Below are positions 52,950-62,254 of a stretch of 64,000 bases of DNA, piece after piece. The translations under genes were made by a program, and so were the position numbers. Origin of the DNA: Streptomyces sp. PH10-H1. Lineage in GTDB: Bacteria > Actinomycetota > Actinomycetes > Streptomycetales > Streptomycetaceae. How positions within the stretch are numbered: position 1 is the stretch's first letter; each line of letters starts with the position of its first letter. The notes under the pieces were generated by a model. That model saw only the letters and a program-made list of their open reading frames with translations, did not search any database and was not told the DNA's origin. The DNA lies in NCBI RefSeq assembly GCF_030063355.1, contig NZ_JASISZ010000026.1, positions 19,067 to 83,066 on the forward strand. The letters run 5' to 3'.

Positions 52950-54109
52950 CGCGCGGATCCGCCGTCACGGTCCTGCTCCGCCGACTGCTGGTCGCCGCCG
53001 CCTCCGCCGGTACCGGATTTCTGCTGCTGTCCGCCCTCGGCTACGCCATGGGACACCCCGGCCACTCCGCCGCGTCGGCGACCCGTCTCGCGTGGTGCGT
53101 GGTCCCGTTCGCCGCCGCCGTCCAGGTCTCGGTGGCGGTCTCCAGGACCGAACCCAGCGGGCGCCTGCACGCGGGACTCGCCGCGGCCGGGCTCGGCCGC
53201 ACCGGAGTGCCGGTGCTCGGCGCCGCCACCACGGCGCTGTCGTGCGGGCTGGGCAGCGTCATCGCGCTGCTGGTCTTCCTGCGGCTGCGCGGCGGCCTCG
53301 CCGGGCTGGACGGAACGGCCTCCGGCGCCCTCGGCCAGGACCGCCCGCTGCCGGTCGCGGGCGTGCTGACGCTCCTCGCCGCCGTGCCGCTGCTGGCCAC
53401 GGCGGCCAGCGCCGCCAGCCTGTGGCCGCGGCGCACCGCCCCCACGGCGGCCGCCTCCGCCGACGCGGACGACCCCGGCACCCGCTCCGCGGTCACCGCC
53501 CCGGCCGGCTTGTCATGGGGCGCCGCCCTCACCGCCATCGGCCTCGTCATCGAGGTGTCCACCGACGACCTGCGCCATTCGACCGCCGCCGACCTGCTGC
53601 CGCTGCCCGGCGGCCTCGGCCAGGTCGCTCCCGCGGTCCTGGCCGGCTGGGTACTGACCGCGGCCGGCATGGTCCTCGCCGGCCCCGGACTCGTCCACGC
53701 CTGCGGACGCCTGCTGGCCCTCCACCGGCCCGGCGTCCTGCGGCTGCTCGCGGGCCGCGCCCTCCAGGAGGAGTCCCGCAGGACCGGCCGCCCGCTCGCC
53801 GTGCTGTGCGCCGTCGCCTCCGGGGCGCTGGCCGCCATCGAGCTCAACGGCACCGGCTCCCGCCCGTTCGGCCCACTCACCGGCTTCGCCGCCGCGCTGA
53901 TCGCGGTCTGCACCGTCACGGCCGCCGTCACCGCCGTCATCGAGGCCGGGCGCACCCGTGAGCACTCCACCGCCGCCCTCGTCCAGCTCGGCGCGCCCGC
54001 CGGCCTGCTGCGTGCGGCCGCCGCCCTGCGGTGCGCGGTCGTGCTCGCGGTCGCCTTCCCGCTGGCCGCCGTCATCGCGCAGCTCGCGGCGTCACCGCTG
54101 ACCGCGTAG
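52931..54109 (+). CDS. ABC transporter membrane protein (FtsX-like)
   Basis: A 392-aa polytopic protein with about eight hydrophobic segments (GTGFLLLSALGYAMG; LAWCVVPFAAAVQVSVAV; VLTLLAAVPLLATAASAASLW; GLGQVAPAVLAGWVLTAAGMVLAGPGLV; and four more). It starts at GTG 52931 inside the ATPase gene, which fixes the pairing with the 52221 ATPase. The family is not obvious; the late segments recall MacB/FtsX permeases but without an evident large extracytoplasmic domain. Substrate unknown. Confidence 0.75.
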   Translation: MLSLRVARGSAVTVLLRRLLVAAASAGTGFLLLSALGYAMGHPGHSAASATRLAWCVVPFAAAVQVSVAVSRTEPSGRLHAGLAAAGLGRTGVPVLGAATTALSCGLGSVIALLVFLRLRGGLAGLDGTASGALGQDRPLPVAGVLTLLAAVPLLATAASAASLWPRRTAPTAAASADADDPGTRSAVTAPAGLSWGAALTAIGLVIEVSTDDLRHSTAADLLPLPGGLGQVAPAVLAGWVLTAAGMVLAGPGLVHACGRLLALHRPGVLRLLAGRALQEESRRTGRPLAVLCAVASGALAAIELNGTGSRPFGPLTGFAAALIAVCTVTAAVTAVIEAGRTREHSTAALVQLGAPAGLLRAAAALRCAVVLAVAFPLAAVIAQLAASPLTA

Positions 54110-54166
54110 GCGGTGGGAGCGCAGGTCCTCGCCGTCTCCTGCCGCCACTGCCACTAGGGTGCAGCC

Positions 54167-55303
54167 GTGCTGACCGACTCCACGCCGTACAGCGGCGCCC
54201 ATGACCGTGAGATCGAAACGCTGGCGGAGTTCGACCGCGTGGCCGCCGCCGGCTCGCTCGCCGGATACCGGCTGCAGGCCGTCGATCTGACGGACCGTAC
54301 CTCCGTCCTGCTGTCACTGGACCCGGCCGAGGCGGTGTTCCTGGGCTGTCCGATGGAACCGGCGGCCATGGCGCATGTACGGGCGCGCGGGGCGATGGTG
54401 TTCCCGCCGGTGCCGTATCTGCCGTTCGATCCCTATCGCGGGGCGCTGTACACCCCGGACGCGCTCTACGAGGGGCTGGAGGCGGGCTACCCGACGACGC
54501 CCGACGCCCGCGCCTACGAGTGGTTCCAGCGGACCAGGGCGGACGGCGACATACTCGCGTCGATGCTGCGGAGCATCCATGACGACGCCATTTCGGACGC
54601 GCTCGACGAACTACTCACCGGGGCGCGGGTGGTCGGAGTCATGGGCGGCCATGCGATGGAGCGCGGCAAGGACACGTACGCGGGCGCCGCCGTGCTCGGC
54701 CGGACGCTGGCCCGCTCCGGGCTGACCGTCGCCACCGGGGGCGGCCCCGGCGCCATGGAGGCGGCGAACCTGGGCGCGTACACGGCCCCGTTCGCGGACG
54801 CGATGCTCGGGGAGGCGCTGGAGCTGCTGGCGAAGTCGCCCTCGTTCACGCCGTCGATCGGCGACTGGGCGTCGGCCGCCTTCGCCGTACGGGAGCGCTG
54901 GCCGGACGGCGGCGCGTCCGTCGGCATCCCGACCTGGTTCTACGGCCACGAGCCGCCGAACGCCTTCGCCGGTCACATCGCCAAGTACTTCGCGAACGCG
55001 GTCCGCGAGGACGGCCTGCTGGCCCGCTGCACGGCCGGCGTGGTGTTCCTGCCGGGCGCGGCCGGCACCGTCCAGGAGATCTTCGACAACGCGACGCCGA
55101 ACTACTACGAGTCCCGGAGCGGCCCGACGCCCATGGTGCTGGTGGACCGCGAGCACTGGACCCGTGACCTGCCCGCCTGGCCGCTGCTCGAAGCGCTCGC
55201 GAAGGACCGGCCCATGGCGGCCCGTATCGCGCTGGTCGACTCCGTCGACGAGGCGCCGGACGCGCTCGCCCGGCTCACCCGGAACGCACCGGTCACACGC
55301 TGA
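54167..55303 (+). CDS. LOG family (Rossmann-fold nucleotide-binding) protein
   Basis: A 378-aa protein. The C-terminal part has the LOG-type GVMGGHAMERG entry, TVATGGGPGAMEAANLGAY and the PGGxGTxxE-type motif, here LPGAAGTVQEIF (second Gly replaced by Ala). LOG proteins are cytokinin-activating phosphoribohydrolases or nucleotide 5'-monophosphate glycosidases; a longer branch with a ~130-residue N-terminal extension, as here, is less well characterised. GTG 54167 starts it. The stop overlaps the convergent thiQ gene by 11 nt. Confidence 0.82.
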   Translation: MLTDSTPYSGAHDREIETLAEFDRVAAAGSLAGYRLQAVDLTDRTSVLLSLDPAEAVFLGCPMEPAAMAHVRARGAMVFPPVPYLPFDPYRGALYTPDALYEGLEAGYPTTPDARAYEWFQRTRADGDILASMLRSIHDDAISDALDELLTGARVVGVMGGHAMERGKDTYAGAAVLGRTLARSGLTVATGGGPGAMEAANLGAYTAPFADAMLGEALELLAKSPSFTPSIGDWASAAFAVRERWPDGGASVGIPTWFYGHEPPNAFAGHIAKYFANAVREDGLLARCTAGVVFLPGAAGTVQEIFDNATPNYYESRSGPTPMVLVDREHWTRDLPAWPLLEALAKDRPMAARIALVDSVDEAPDALARLTRNAPVTR

Positions 55304-56381
55304 GGACCACCACGTCCTGAGCGGTGAAGGCCACACCCACCGACGCGCCGGCCTCCGGCGCGTCCCGCAGCGCGCAGGCCGCCTCCAGCGGCGGGCCGTG
55401 CTCCGGGCGCAGCAGCAGGGTGACCAGGTCACCGCGGAAGGTCCTGGCCGTCACCGTGCAGGGCAGGCCGTCGCGGACGGCGGTCAGCCGCACCCCGGCG
55501 GGGCGGACCAGCAGCCGGCCCGGCCCCTGGGCCGCGCCCGGCAGCACCGGGACCTTGCCCCAGGGGGTGTCGGCCGCCTCGTCGTGCACGGTCGCCTCGA
55601 CGACGTTGTCGAACCCCAGGAAGCGGGCCACGAATTCGGAAGCGGGCCGCTGCCACACCTCCAGCGGAGTGCCGGTCTGCGCGATCCGCCCTTCGCGCAT
55701 GACCACGACCCGGTCGGCGAGCGCGAACGCCTCGCCCTGGTCGTGGGTGACCGCGAGGACCGTCGTGCCGAGCCGCCCGAACAGCTGACGCAGCTCCACG
55801 ACGAGCCGCTCGCGCAGACCGCGGTCGAGCTGGCCGAGCGGCTCGTCCAGCATCAGCAGTTTCGGCTCCGGGGCCAGCGCGCGGGCCAGCGCCACACGCT
55901 GCTGCTCGCCGCCGGACAGCGCGGCGATGGCCCGCCGCTGAGCGCCCGGGAGGCCGACCATGTCCAGCAGCCCGGCGACCGTGCGGTCCGCCTCGGCGCG
56001 CCCGACCTTGCGCATCCGCAGCCCGAAGCCGACGTTGCCGCCGACGTCCCGCTGCGGGAACAGCTGGTGGTCCTGGAACATCAGGCCCAGCCCGCGCCGG
56101 TGGGTGGGCACGCCCGACTGGTCGCGGCCGTCCAGCAGCACCCGCCCGGCATCCACCGTCTGCAGCCCGGCCACCACGCGCAGCAGGGTGGACTTCCCGC
56201 TGCCGCTCGGCCCCAGCACGCACACCGTCTCGTGCTCCGTGACGTCCAGGTCCACGGCGTCCAGCGCCGCGCGGTCGCCGAAGCGGACCGTCACCCCGTC
56301 GAGCCGCAGCAACGACGGTCGCAATGTCGAGGGCCGGGGCGAGGGCTGGGGCGAGGACAGCGCTGGAGGCACGGTGGACAT
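55293..56381 (-). CDS. Thiamine-type ABC transporter ATP-binding protein
   Basis: A 362-aa ATPase. Walker A is GPSGSGKST, the signature LSGGEQQRVALARAL, Walker B LLMLDEPLGQLD and the H-loop VTHDQGEAFALADR. A C-terminal ~130-residue TOBE-like domain follows. The ATG at 56381 directly abuts the stop codon of the permease gene. The whole operon lies downstream of a TPP riboswitch, so thiamine or a thiamine precursor is the likely substrate; the E. coli counterpart is ThiQ. Confidence 0.88.
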   Translation of the reverse strand: MSTVPPALSSPQPSPRPSTLRPSLLRLDGVTVRFGDRAALDAVDLDVTEHETVCVLGPSGSGKSTLLRVVAGLQTVDAGRVLLDGRDQSGVPTHRRGLGLMFQDHQLFPQRDVGGNVGFGLRMRKVGRAEADRTVAGLLDMVGLPGAQRRAIAALSGGEQQRVALARALAPEPKLLMLDEPLGQLDRGLRERLVVELRQLFGRLGTTVLAVTHDQGEAFALADRVVVMREGRIAQTGTPLEVWQRPASEFVARFLGFDNVVEATVHDEAADTPWGKVPVLPGAAQGPGRLLVRPAGVRLTAVRDGLPCTVTARTFRGDLVTLLLRPEHGPPLEAACALRDAPEAGASVGVAFTAQDVVVLSV

Positions 56382-58115
56382 CTAGAACTCTCCTGAACGG
56401 TCGGTACGCAGGCGCTCCAGTGCCAGCAGCGCGCCCGCGCACACCAGCATCAGGATGGTGCTCAGGGCCATCGCCTGCCCGTAGTTGAGCTCCCCGGCGC
56501 GGCCAAGGAGCCGGGCCACCGCCACCGGCAGGGTCGGGTTGTCGGGCCGCGCGATGAAGACGGTCGCGCCGAACTCACCGAGCGAGACGGCGAACGCGAA
56601 GCCCGCCGCGATGAGCAGCGCGCGCCGTACCAGCGGCAGGTCCACCTCCCGCCAGGCCCGCCACGGCGAGGCGCCCAGCACCGCTGCCGCCTCCCGCAGC
56701 CGGGAGTCCACCGCCCGCAGGACGGGCAGCATCGTGCGCACCACGAACGGCACACCCACCAGCGCCTGCGCCAGCGGCACCAGGAGCCATGTCGACCGCA
56801 GGTCGAGCGGGGGTTTGTCGAGGGTGATGAGAAAACCGAAGCCGACCGTCACCGCGGAGATGCCCAGCGGCAGCATCAGCAGCGCGTCGAACCCCCGTAC
56901 CAGCCCCCCGGTCCGGCGGGTGAGCGCGGCAGCGGCGAGGCCGCCGACCAGCAGAGCGATCGCCGTGGCCGCCAGGGCGTACTGCACGGAGTTCCAGACC
57001 GCCTCGACGGGCGCGACGACGAAGGTCCCGCCGGTCTCCGGGACCGAGAGCAGCGCCCGGTAGAAGGTGAGGCCGTAGCCGTCGGGGCCGTCCAGGGAGC
57101 GCGCCACGAGGACCCCGAGCGGTACCAGGATCAGGAAGACGATGACGGCCAGCACCGTCCACAGCAGCGTCCATTGGGCCGCGCCGCGCGGCCGCCGCGA
57201 GGTGTGCGCGGCATCGACGAGCCTCAGGGTGCTCTCCCGGCGGCGCACGGTCCACGCGTGCAGCGCGAGGATCGTGACGACCGCGGCGAACTGCACCAGG
57301 GTGAGCACCGCGGCCGTCGGCAGATCGAGGAACTGCGCGGTCTGCTGGTAGATCTCCACTTCCAGGGTGGAGTACTTCGGCCCGCCGAGGATCTGGATGA
57401 CGCCGAACGACGTGAACGTGAAGAGGAAGACCATCAGCGCGGCGGCGGCCACGGCGGGACCCAGCGCGGGCAGCGTCACCCGGCGCCAGGCCGCGAAACG
57501 GCCGGCGCCGAGTACCCGGGCGGCCTCCTCCTGGCGCGGGTCGAGCTGCGACCAGAGACCGCCCACGGAGCGGACGACGACGCCGAAGTTGAAGAAGACG
57601 TGCGCGAGCAGGATCGCCCAGACGGTGGTGTCGAGCCGGACGCCCCACAGGTCGTCGAGCATCCCCCCGCGTCCGAGCAGCGCCAGGAACGCCGAGCCGA
57701 CCACGACCGTCGGCAGCACGAACGGCACGGCCACCACCGCCCGCAGCAGCCGCTTGCCGGGGAACGCGAAGCGGGCGAAGACATACGCCGCAGGGAGCGC
57801 GACCGCCAGCGTGAGCCCGGTCGAGACGACCGCCTGCCAGGCGGTGAACCACAGCACCCGCAGGATCTCCGGGTCGGTCAGCACCTCGCCGATCCGGCCG
57901 AACCGCCACCGGCCGCCGGCGCGCAGGCCCCTGGTGACGATGGCGGCCACCGGATAGGCGAAGAAGACCGCGAAGAACGCGGTGGGCACGGCCATCAGGC
58001 CGAGCCGCACCGCCGTCGCCTTCGGGATGCGTCGCGGGATCCGGCCCCGGGTCGCTTTCCGCGTCCCCTTCGGAACCCCTTCCGGCGTCCCTACTTCAGG
58101 ACGAGTGAGGACCAT
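56382..58115 (-). CDS. Thiamine-type ABC transporter permease, two fused permease domains
   Basis: A 577-aa protein with about twelve helices in two homologous halves, each with an EAA loop (EEAARVLGAGRFAAWRRVTLPALGPAVAAAALMVF and REAAAVLGASPWRAWREVDLPLVRRALLIAAGFAF). This fused layout is that of ThiP and iron-type FbpB permeases. I chose ATG 58115; GTG 58127 is an alternative. Both overlap the end of the binding-protein gene by 25-37 nt, so translation is coupled. Confidence 0.9.
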   Translation of the reverse strand: MVLTRPEVGTPEGVPKGTRKATRGRIPRRIPKATAVRLGLMAVPTAFFAVFFAYPVAAIVTRGLRAGGRWRFGRIGEVLTDPEILRVLWFTAWQAVVSTGLTLAVALPAAYVFARFAFPGKRLLRAVVAVPFVLPTVVVGSAFLALLGRGGMLDDLWGVRLDTTVWAILLAHVFFNFGVVVRSVGGLWSQLDPRQEEAARVLGAGRFAAWRRVTLPALGPAVAAAALMVFLFTFTSFGVIQILGGPKYSTLEVEIYQQTAQFLDLPTAAVLTLVQFAAVVTILALHAWTVRRRESTLRLVDAAHTSRRPRGAAQWTLLWTVLAVIVFLILVPLGVLVARSLDGPDGYGLTFYRALLSVPETGGTFVVAPVEAVWNSVQYALAATAIALLVGGLAAAALTRRTGGLVRGFDALLMLPLGISAVTVGFGFLITLDKPPLDLRSTWLLVPLAQALVGVPFVVRTMLPVLRAVDSRLREAAAVLGASPWRAWREVDLPLVRRALLIAAGFAFAVSLGEFGATVFIARPDNPTLPVAVARLLGRAGELNYGQAMALSTILMLVCAGALLALERLRTDRSGEF

Positions 58116-59185
58116 GTCTTGACCCACTGGTCACGGTTCTTGGCGATCCTGTCCGGGGCGAGGGCGGGCGGGGTTTCGATCTTCGCACCGTACTTGGTGA
58201 ACTCGGCGGGCAGCGCCGCGTCCGTGCGGGCCGGGTTCACGAACATCTGCAGCGGCATGTCCTCCTGGAACCTCTTGCTCAGCAGGAAGTCCAGCAGCGC
58301 CTTGCCGCCCTTGTCGTTCGCGCCGCCCTTGAGCAGCCCGGCGAACTCGATCTGCCGGAAGCACGTACCGGCCGCGACACCGGTCGGCCCCTGCGCCGGC
58401 TGCGGCTTGACACCCAGCACCTCGGCGGGCGGGCTGGAGGCGTAGGAGACGACGAGCGGCTTGTCGCCCTTGCCCTTGCCGCCGCCGGAGCCGGAGAAGC
58501 GGTCGTTGTACGCCTGCTCCCAGCCGTCCACGACCTCGACGCCGTTCTCCTTGAGCTTCTTCCAGTAGCCCTGCCAGCCGTCGTCGCCGTACTTCGCGAT
58601 CGTGCCCAGCTGGAAGGCCAGGCCGGGTGAGGACGTGGCGGCGTTCTCGGTGACCAGCAGGTTCTTGTACTCCGGCTTGATCAGATCGTCGAAGCTCGCG
58701 GGCACGGCCAGCTTGTGCGCGTCGAAGTACTTGCGGTCGTAGTTGACGCAGACGTCGCCGGAGTCGATAGGCGTGACCCGGTGCTTGTCCTTGTCGAGCT
58801 GCAGCGCCGCCGGGACCTGGTCCAGGCCCTTGGCCTCGTACGGTGTGAAGAGATCGTTGTCGAGCGCCCTGGACAGCAGCGTGTTGTCGACACCGAAGAA
58901 GACATCGCCCTGCGGGTGTCCCTTGGACAGGATCGCCTGGTTCACGGCCGCGCCGGCGTCGCCGCCGCGCAGCACCTTGACCGTGTAGCCGGTCTCCTTG
59001 GTGAACTCCTTCAGTACCGGCGCCGAAGCCGCGAAGGAGTCATGGCTGACGAGCGTGACGGTCTTCGACGCCGTCCTGGTGCTGTCGGCGGCCTTGTCAG
59101 CGGAACCGCCGCAGGCAGTCAGCGCGGTCGCGCCGAGGGCGGTGGCGACGACCGCTATGGCGGCGCACCGAAGGTTGGTGTTCAT
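58091..59185 (-). CDS. Thiamine-type ABC transporter substrate-binding lipoprotein
   Basis: A 364-aa exported protein. The signal sequence (CAAIAVVATALGATALTACGGSADK) ends in lipobox LTAC. The mature part has the ThiB/FbpA pattern: VTLVSHDSFAASAPVLKEFTKETGYTVKVLRGGDAG, DVFFGVDNTLLSRAL and GDVCVNYDRKYFDAHKLAVP. ThiB binds thiamine and its phosphates in E. coli. The ATG at 59185 follows GGGAG at 10 nt, and that site lies in the final stem of the riboswitch, so translation should be blocked when TPP is bound. Confidence 0.92.
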   Translation of the reverse strand: MNTNLRCAAIAVVATALGATALTACGGSADKAADSTRTASKTVTLVSHDSFAASAPVLKEFTKETGYTVKVLRGGDAGAAVNQAILSKGHPQGDVFFGVDNTLLSRALDNDLFTPYEAKGLDQVPAALQLDKDKHRVTPIDSGDVCVNYDRKYFDAHKLAVPASFDDLIKPEYKNLLVTENAATSSPGLAFQLGTIAKYGDDGWQGYWKKLKENGVEVVDGWEQAYNDRFSGSGGGKGKGDKPLVVSYASSPPAEVLGVKPQPAQGPTGVAAGTCFRQIEFAGLLKGGANDKGGKALLDFLLSKRFQEDMPLQMFVNPARTDAALPAEFTKYGAKIETPPALAPDRIAKNRDQWVKTWSSLVLK

Positions 59186-59195
59186 GAGCGGGTTG

Positions 59196-59291
59196 ACTCC
59201 CTACGCCGGCATTACCCGGATCAGGTCCGAGGGTCTGCGGACGCTCCGGCTTCGCCGGTCGCCGCACTCTCAGCGCTGGTGCGCTCCCCTG
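59196..59291 (-). promoter_or_regulatory. TPP riboswitch (THI element)
   Basis: Read on the minus strand, the element runs AGGGGAGCGC ... GCGCTGAGAGTGCGGC ... ACCTGATCCGGGTAATGCCGGCGTAGGGAG. This contains the conserved CUGAGA, ACCUGAUC, GGGUAAUGCC and GCGUAGGGA blocks of thiamine pyrophosphate aptamers in order, with an extra hairpin (GACCGGCGAAGCCGGAGC) in the variable P3a arm. The ribosome site of the binding-protein gene (59196-59201) is part of the closing stem, so control is probably translational. Confidence 0.96.
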
Positions 59292-59348
59292 TCGGAATGT
59301 TCAGTTGTACGAATCTACGAGCGCCACGATAGCAGCGCGCCGGGCCCG

Positions 59349-60455
59349 TCAGCCCTCGGAGGCCGCCAGCTGCCCGCACGCTCCGTCGATCTCACTGCCA
59401 CGGGTGTCACGGACGGTCACCGGAACCCCATGGGACTCCAGCATCCGCACGAACGCGCGCTCGTCCTCCGGCCGCGAAGCCGTCCACTTCGACCCGGGGG
59501 TGGGATTGAGCGGGATGAGGTTGACGTGCACCCGCTTGCCCTTGAGCAGCCGCCCGAGCAGGTCCGCCCGCCACGCCTGGTCGTTGATGTCCTTGATCAG
59601 CGCGTACTCGATGGAGATCCGGCGGCCGGACACCTCCGCGTAGTGCCACGCGGCGTCCAGCACCTCGCGCACCTTCCAGCGGGTGTTGACCGGCACCAGG
59701 GTGTCGCGCAGCTCGTCGTCCGGGGCGTGCAGCGACACCGCGAGCCGGCACTTGAAGCCCTCGTCGGCGAAGCGCAGCATCGCCGGGACCAGACCGACCG
59801 TCGACACGGTGATACCGCGCTGCGACAGCCCCAGCCCGTCGGGCTCCGGGTCCGTCAGCCGGCGGATCGAGCCGATGACCCGGTTGTAGTTCGCCAGCGG
59901 CTCACCCATGCCCATGAACACGATGTTGCTCAGCCGGGCGGGACCGCCGGGGATCTCACCGTCACGCAGCGACTTCATCCCGGCCACGATCTGGTGGACG
60001 ATCTCGGCCGTCGACAGATTGCGGTCGAGACCCGCCTGCCCCGTCGCGCAGAACGGACAGTTCATACCGCAGCCGGCCTGCGAACTGATGCACATCGTGA
60101 CCCGGTCCGGGTACCGCATCAGCACGGACTCGACGAGTGTGCCGTCGAACAACCGCCACAGCGTCTTACGGGTGGTGTCGTCGTCGCAGCTGATGTGCCG
60201 CACAACCGACATCATCTCCGGCAGCAGTCCGTCCGCGAGCTTGTCGCGCGAACCCGCCGGGATGTCCGTCCAGCTGGACCGGTCATCGTCGTAGCGCGCG
60301 AAGTAGTGCTGCGACAGCTGCTTTGCGCGGAACGGCTTCTCGCCCAGCTCGGCGACCGCCTCCCGTCGCTCGGCGGGAGTGAGGTCGGCGAGGTGCCGCG
60401 GGGGCTTCTTGGCCCCGCGCGGCACGGCAAAGGTGAGTTCTCCGGGTACAGGCAT
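59349..60455 (-). CDS. rlmN: 23S rRNA (adenine(2503)-C(2))-methyltransferase / dual-specificity RlmN
   Basis: A 368-aa radical SAM enzyme. The cluster motif is [13 protein letters not shown] (CxxxCxxC), with [11 protein letters not shown] and [17 protein letters not shown] later and the C-terminal catalytic Cys in [11 protein letters not shown]. It methylates A2503 of 23S rRNA and A37 of some tRNAs. ATG 60455 is chosen (family-typical PVPGELTF start); the frame runs 22 codons further without conserved sequence. It is 30 nt downstream of cdsA. Confidence 0.95.
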   Translation of the reverse strand: MPVPGELTFAVPRGAKKPPRHLADLTPAERREAVAELGEKPFRAKQLSQHYFARYDDDRSSWTDIPAGSRDKLADGLLPEMMSVVRHISCDDDTTRKTLWRLFDGTLVESVLMRYPDRVTMCISSQAGCGMNCPFCATGQAGLDRNLSTAEIVHQIVAGMKSLRDGEIPGGPARLSNIVFMGMGEPLANYNRVIGSIRRLTDPEPDGLGLSQRGITVSTVGLVPAMLRFADEGFKCRLAVSLHAPDDELRDTLVPVNTRWKVREVLDAAWHYAEVSGRRISIEYALIKDINDQAWRADLLGRLLKGKRVHVNLIPLNPTPGSKWTASRPEDERAFVRMLESHGVPVTVRDTRGSEIDGACGQLAASEG

Positions 60456-60484
60456 GGTCCTACCAGTGTCGCAGACGTGCGGAG

Positions 60485-61465
60485 TCAGCCGGTCCCGACG
60501 AAGATCACCAGCAGCAGCCACACCACGGGGGCCGTCGGAAGGAGGGAGTCGAGGCGGTCCATGATGCCGCCGTGGCCGGGCAGCAGGGTGCCCATGTCCT
60601 TGATCCCGAGGTCCCGTTTGATCATGGACTCACCGAGGTCGCCGAGGGTCGCGCTGACCGCCGCCACCAGGCCGAGGACCAGGCCCTGCCACCATGTGCC
60701 GCCGTCGATCAGGTACTGCATCGACAGGGCGCCCGCCGTCATCGCGAAGGCGATGGCGCCGAAGAGTCCCGCGCGGGTCTTGCCGGGGCTGATGCGGGGA
60801 GCGAGCAGCCGGCGGCCGAAGCGCCAGCCGACCGCGTAGGCGCCTGTGTCGCTGATCACGGTGAGAAGCAGGAAGACGAGCACCCGCCAGGGGCCGTCTT
60901 CGGCAGCGAGCATCATCGACACGAAGGTGGCGAGGAAGGGCACGTAGAAGGCGGCGAAGACGCCCGCGGTGACATCCCGCAGATAGTTCTCCGGCGGCTC
61001 GGTCATCCGCCACACCAGGATGGCGAGCGAGGTGAGCGCCATGGCGACCCACGCGCCCTCGGCGCCGCGCGCGTAGCCCGCGACGACCATGCCGACCCCG
61101 CCGACCGCGAGCGGCACGAGCGGGACGTGGATCGCCTTCTTCTCTGCGAGCCGGGAGGTGAGCTCCCACAGGCCGACGACGACGGCGAGCGCCACCACGC
61201 CGACGAAGGCGGCCTTGACGATGAACAGCGAGGCGGCGATGACCGCGCCCATGCCGACGCCGACCCCTATCGCGGCCCGCAGGTTACGGCCTGCCGACTT
61301 CTTCACGGGCGGGACGGGTTCCGGTGACGGCTCAGGCGGCATACGACGAGTCTGCGCTGCGTCGAGCGCATCCTGCGCGAAACCCGCCGAGCCGTCGCCC
61401 GGTCCCCCCGCCGGCGTTTCCCAGTGGCCGGAGCGCGGCGTGGCACCCCAGGAGGAGTCGTTCAC
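60485..61465 (-). CDS. cdsA: Phosphatidate cytidylyltransferase
   Basis: A 326-aa polytopic enzyme making CDP-diacylglycerol for phospholipid synthesis. About eight transmembrane helices follow a ~55-residue cytoplasmic N-terminus. The C-terminal signature [39 protein letters not shown] is intact, including the catalytic KRDxxxKD-type block. GTG 61465 with GAGGCG upstream is the start. The order frr-cdsA-rlmN is normal in actinobacteria. Confidence 0.94.
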   Translation of the reverse strand: MNDSSWGATPRSGHWETPAGGPGDGSAGFAQDALDAAQTRRMPPEPSPEPVPPVKKSAGRNLRAAIGVGVGMGAVIAASLFIVKAAFVGVVALAVVVGLWELTSRLAEKKAIHVPLVPLAVGGVGMVVAGYARGAEGAWVAMALTSLAILVWRMTEPPENYLRDVTAGVFAAFYVPFLATFVSMMLAAEDGPWRVLVFLLLTVISDTGAYAVGWRFGRRLLAPRISPGKTRAGLFGAIAFAMTAGALSMQYLIDGGTWWQGLVLGLVAAVSATLGDLGESMIKRDLGIKDMGTLLPGHGGIMDRLDSLLPTAPVVWLLLVIFVGTG

Positions 61466-61493
61466 TGAGTTTCGCCTCGCGTTGTTGTTCCGG

Positions 61494-61512
61494 ACCAGGC
61501 GTCCGGCCTGGT
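61494..61512 (-). terminator. Small hairpin between frr and cdsA
   Basis: ACCAGGC (61494-61500) and GCCTGGT (61506-61512) form a 7-bp stem in the 129-nt gap between frr and cdsA. It is weak and might only moderate read-through. Confidence 0.3.
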
Positions 61513-61594
61513 GTTCTGGCGGGGGGTGCGGGGGTCACCCCCCGGGAGAACGCAGGGCCGGACCGCTGTCCGACCCTGGTGGCGCACCGCTGCG

Positions 61595-62155
61595 TCAGAC
61601 TTCGAGCAGCTCGGTTTCCTTGTGCTTGAGCAGCTCGTCGATCTGGGCCACGTACTTGCCCGTCGTGTCGTCCAGCTCCTTCTCCGCGCGGTGCACCTCG
61701 TCCTCGCCGGACTCCTTGTCCTTGACAAGCTTGTCGAGGGTCTCCTTGGCCTTGCGGCGGATCGCGCGGATCGAGATCTTCGCGTCCTCGGCCTTGGTCC
61801 GGGCGACCTTGATGTAGTCCTTGCGGCGCTCCTCGGTCAGCTGCGGGAACACCACCCGGATGATGCGGCCGTCGTTGCTCGGGTTGACGCCGAGGTCGGA
61901 GTTGCGGATCGCCTCTTCGATGTTGCGCAGCGCGTTGCTGTCGAAGGGGGACACCACGGCCATCCGGGGCTCCGGCACCGAGAAGGAGGCCAGCTGGTTG
62001 ATCGGCGTGATGGCGCCGTAGTACTCGGCCACGATCTTGTTGAACATCGCCGGGTGCGCACGGCCGGTACGGATCGCGGCGAAGTCGTCCTTCGCGACGA
62101 TCACGGCCTTCTCCATCTTCTCCTCGGCCTCGAGAAGGGTCTCTTCAATCACCAT
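61595..62155 (-). CDS. frr: Ribosome recycling factor
   Basis: A 186-aa RRF, which with EF-G splits post-termination ribosomes. The three-helix bundle is evident ([72 protein letters not shown]) with the small domain between ([18 protein letters not shown]). Length is typical. ATG 62155 has AGGAG. It is 99 nt downstream of pyrH. Confidence 0.96.
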   Translation of the reverse strand: MVIEETLLEAEEKMEKAVIVAKDDFAAIRTGRAHPAMFNKIVAEYYGAITPINQLASFSVPEPRMAVVSPFDSNALRNIEEAIRNSDLGVNPSNDGRIIRVVFPQLTEERRKDYIKVARTKAEDAKISIRAIRRKAKETLDKLVKDKESGEDEVHRAEKELDDTTGKYVAQIDELLKHKETELLEV

Positions 62156-62254
62156 GTGCTCCTGGTTTTCAGAAGGCAGAGCCTGGCCCCTGCGCGCGTC
62201 TTTCCTGCACGGTGTCCGACCGGCAGCCTGTTGTCCATCCCCGTGGGCGGGCGG

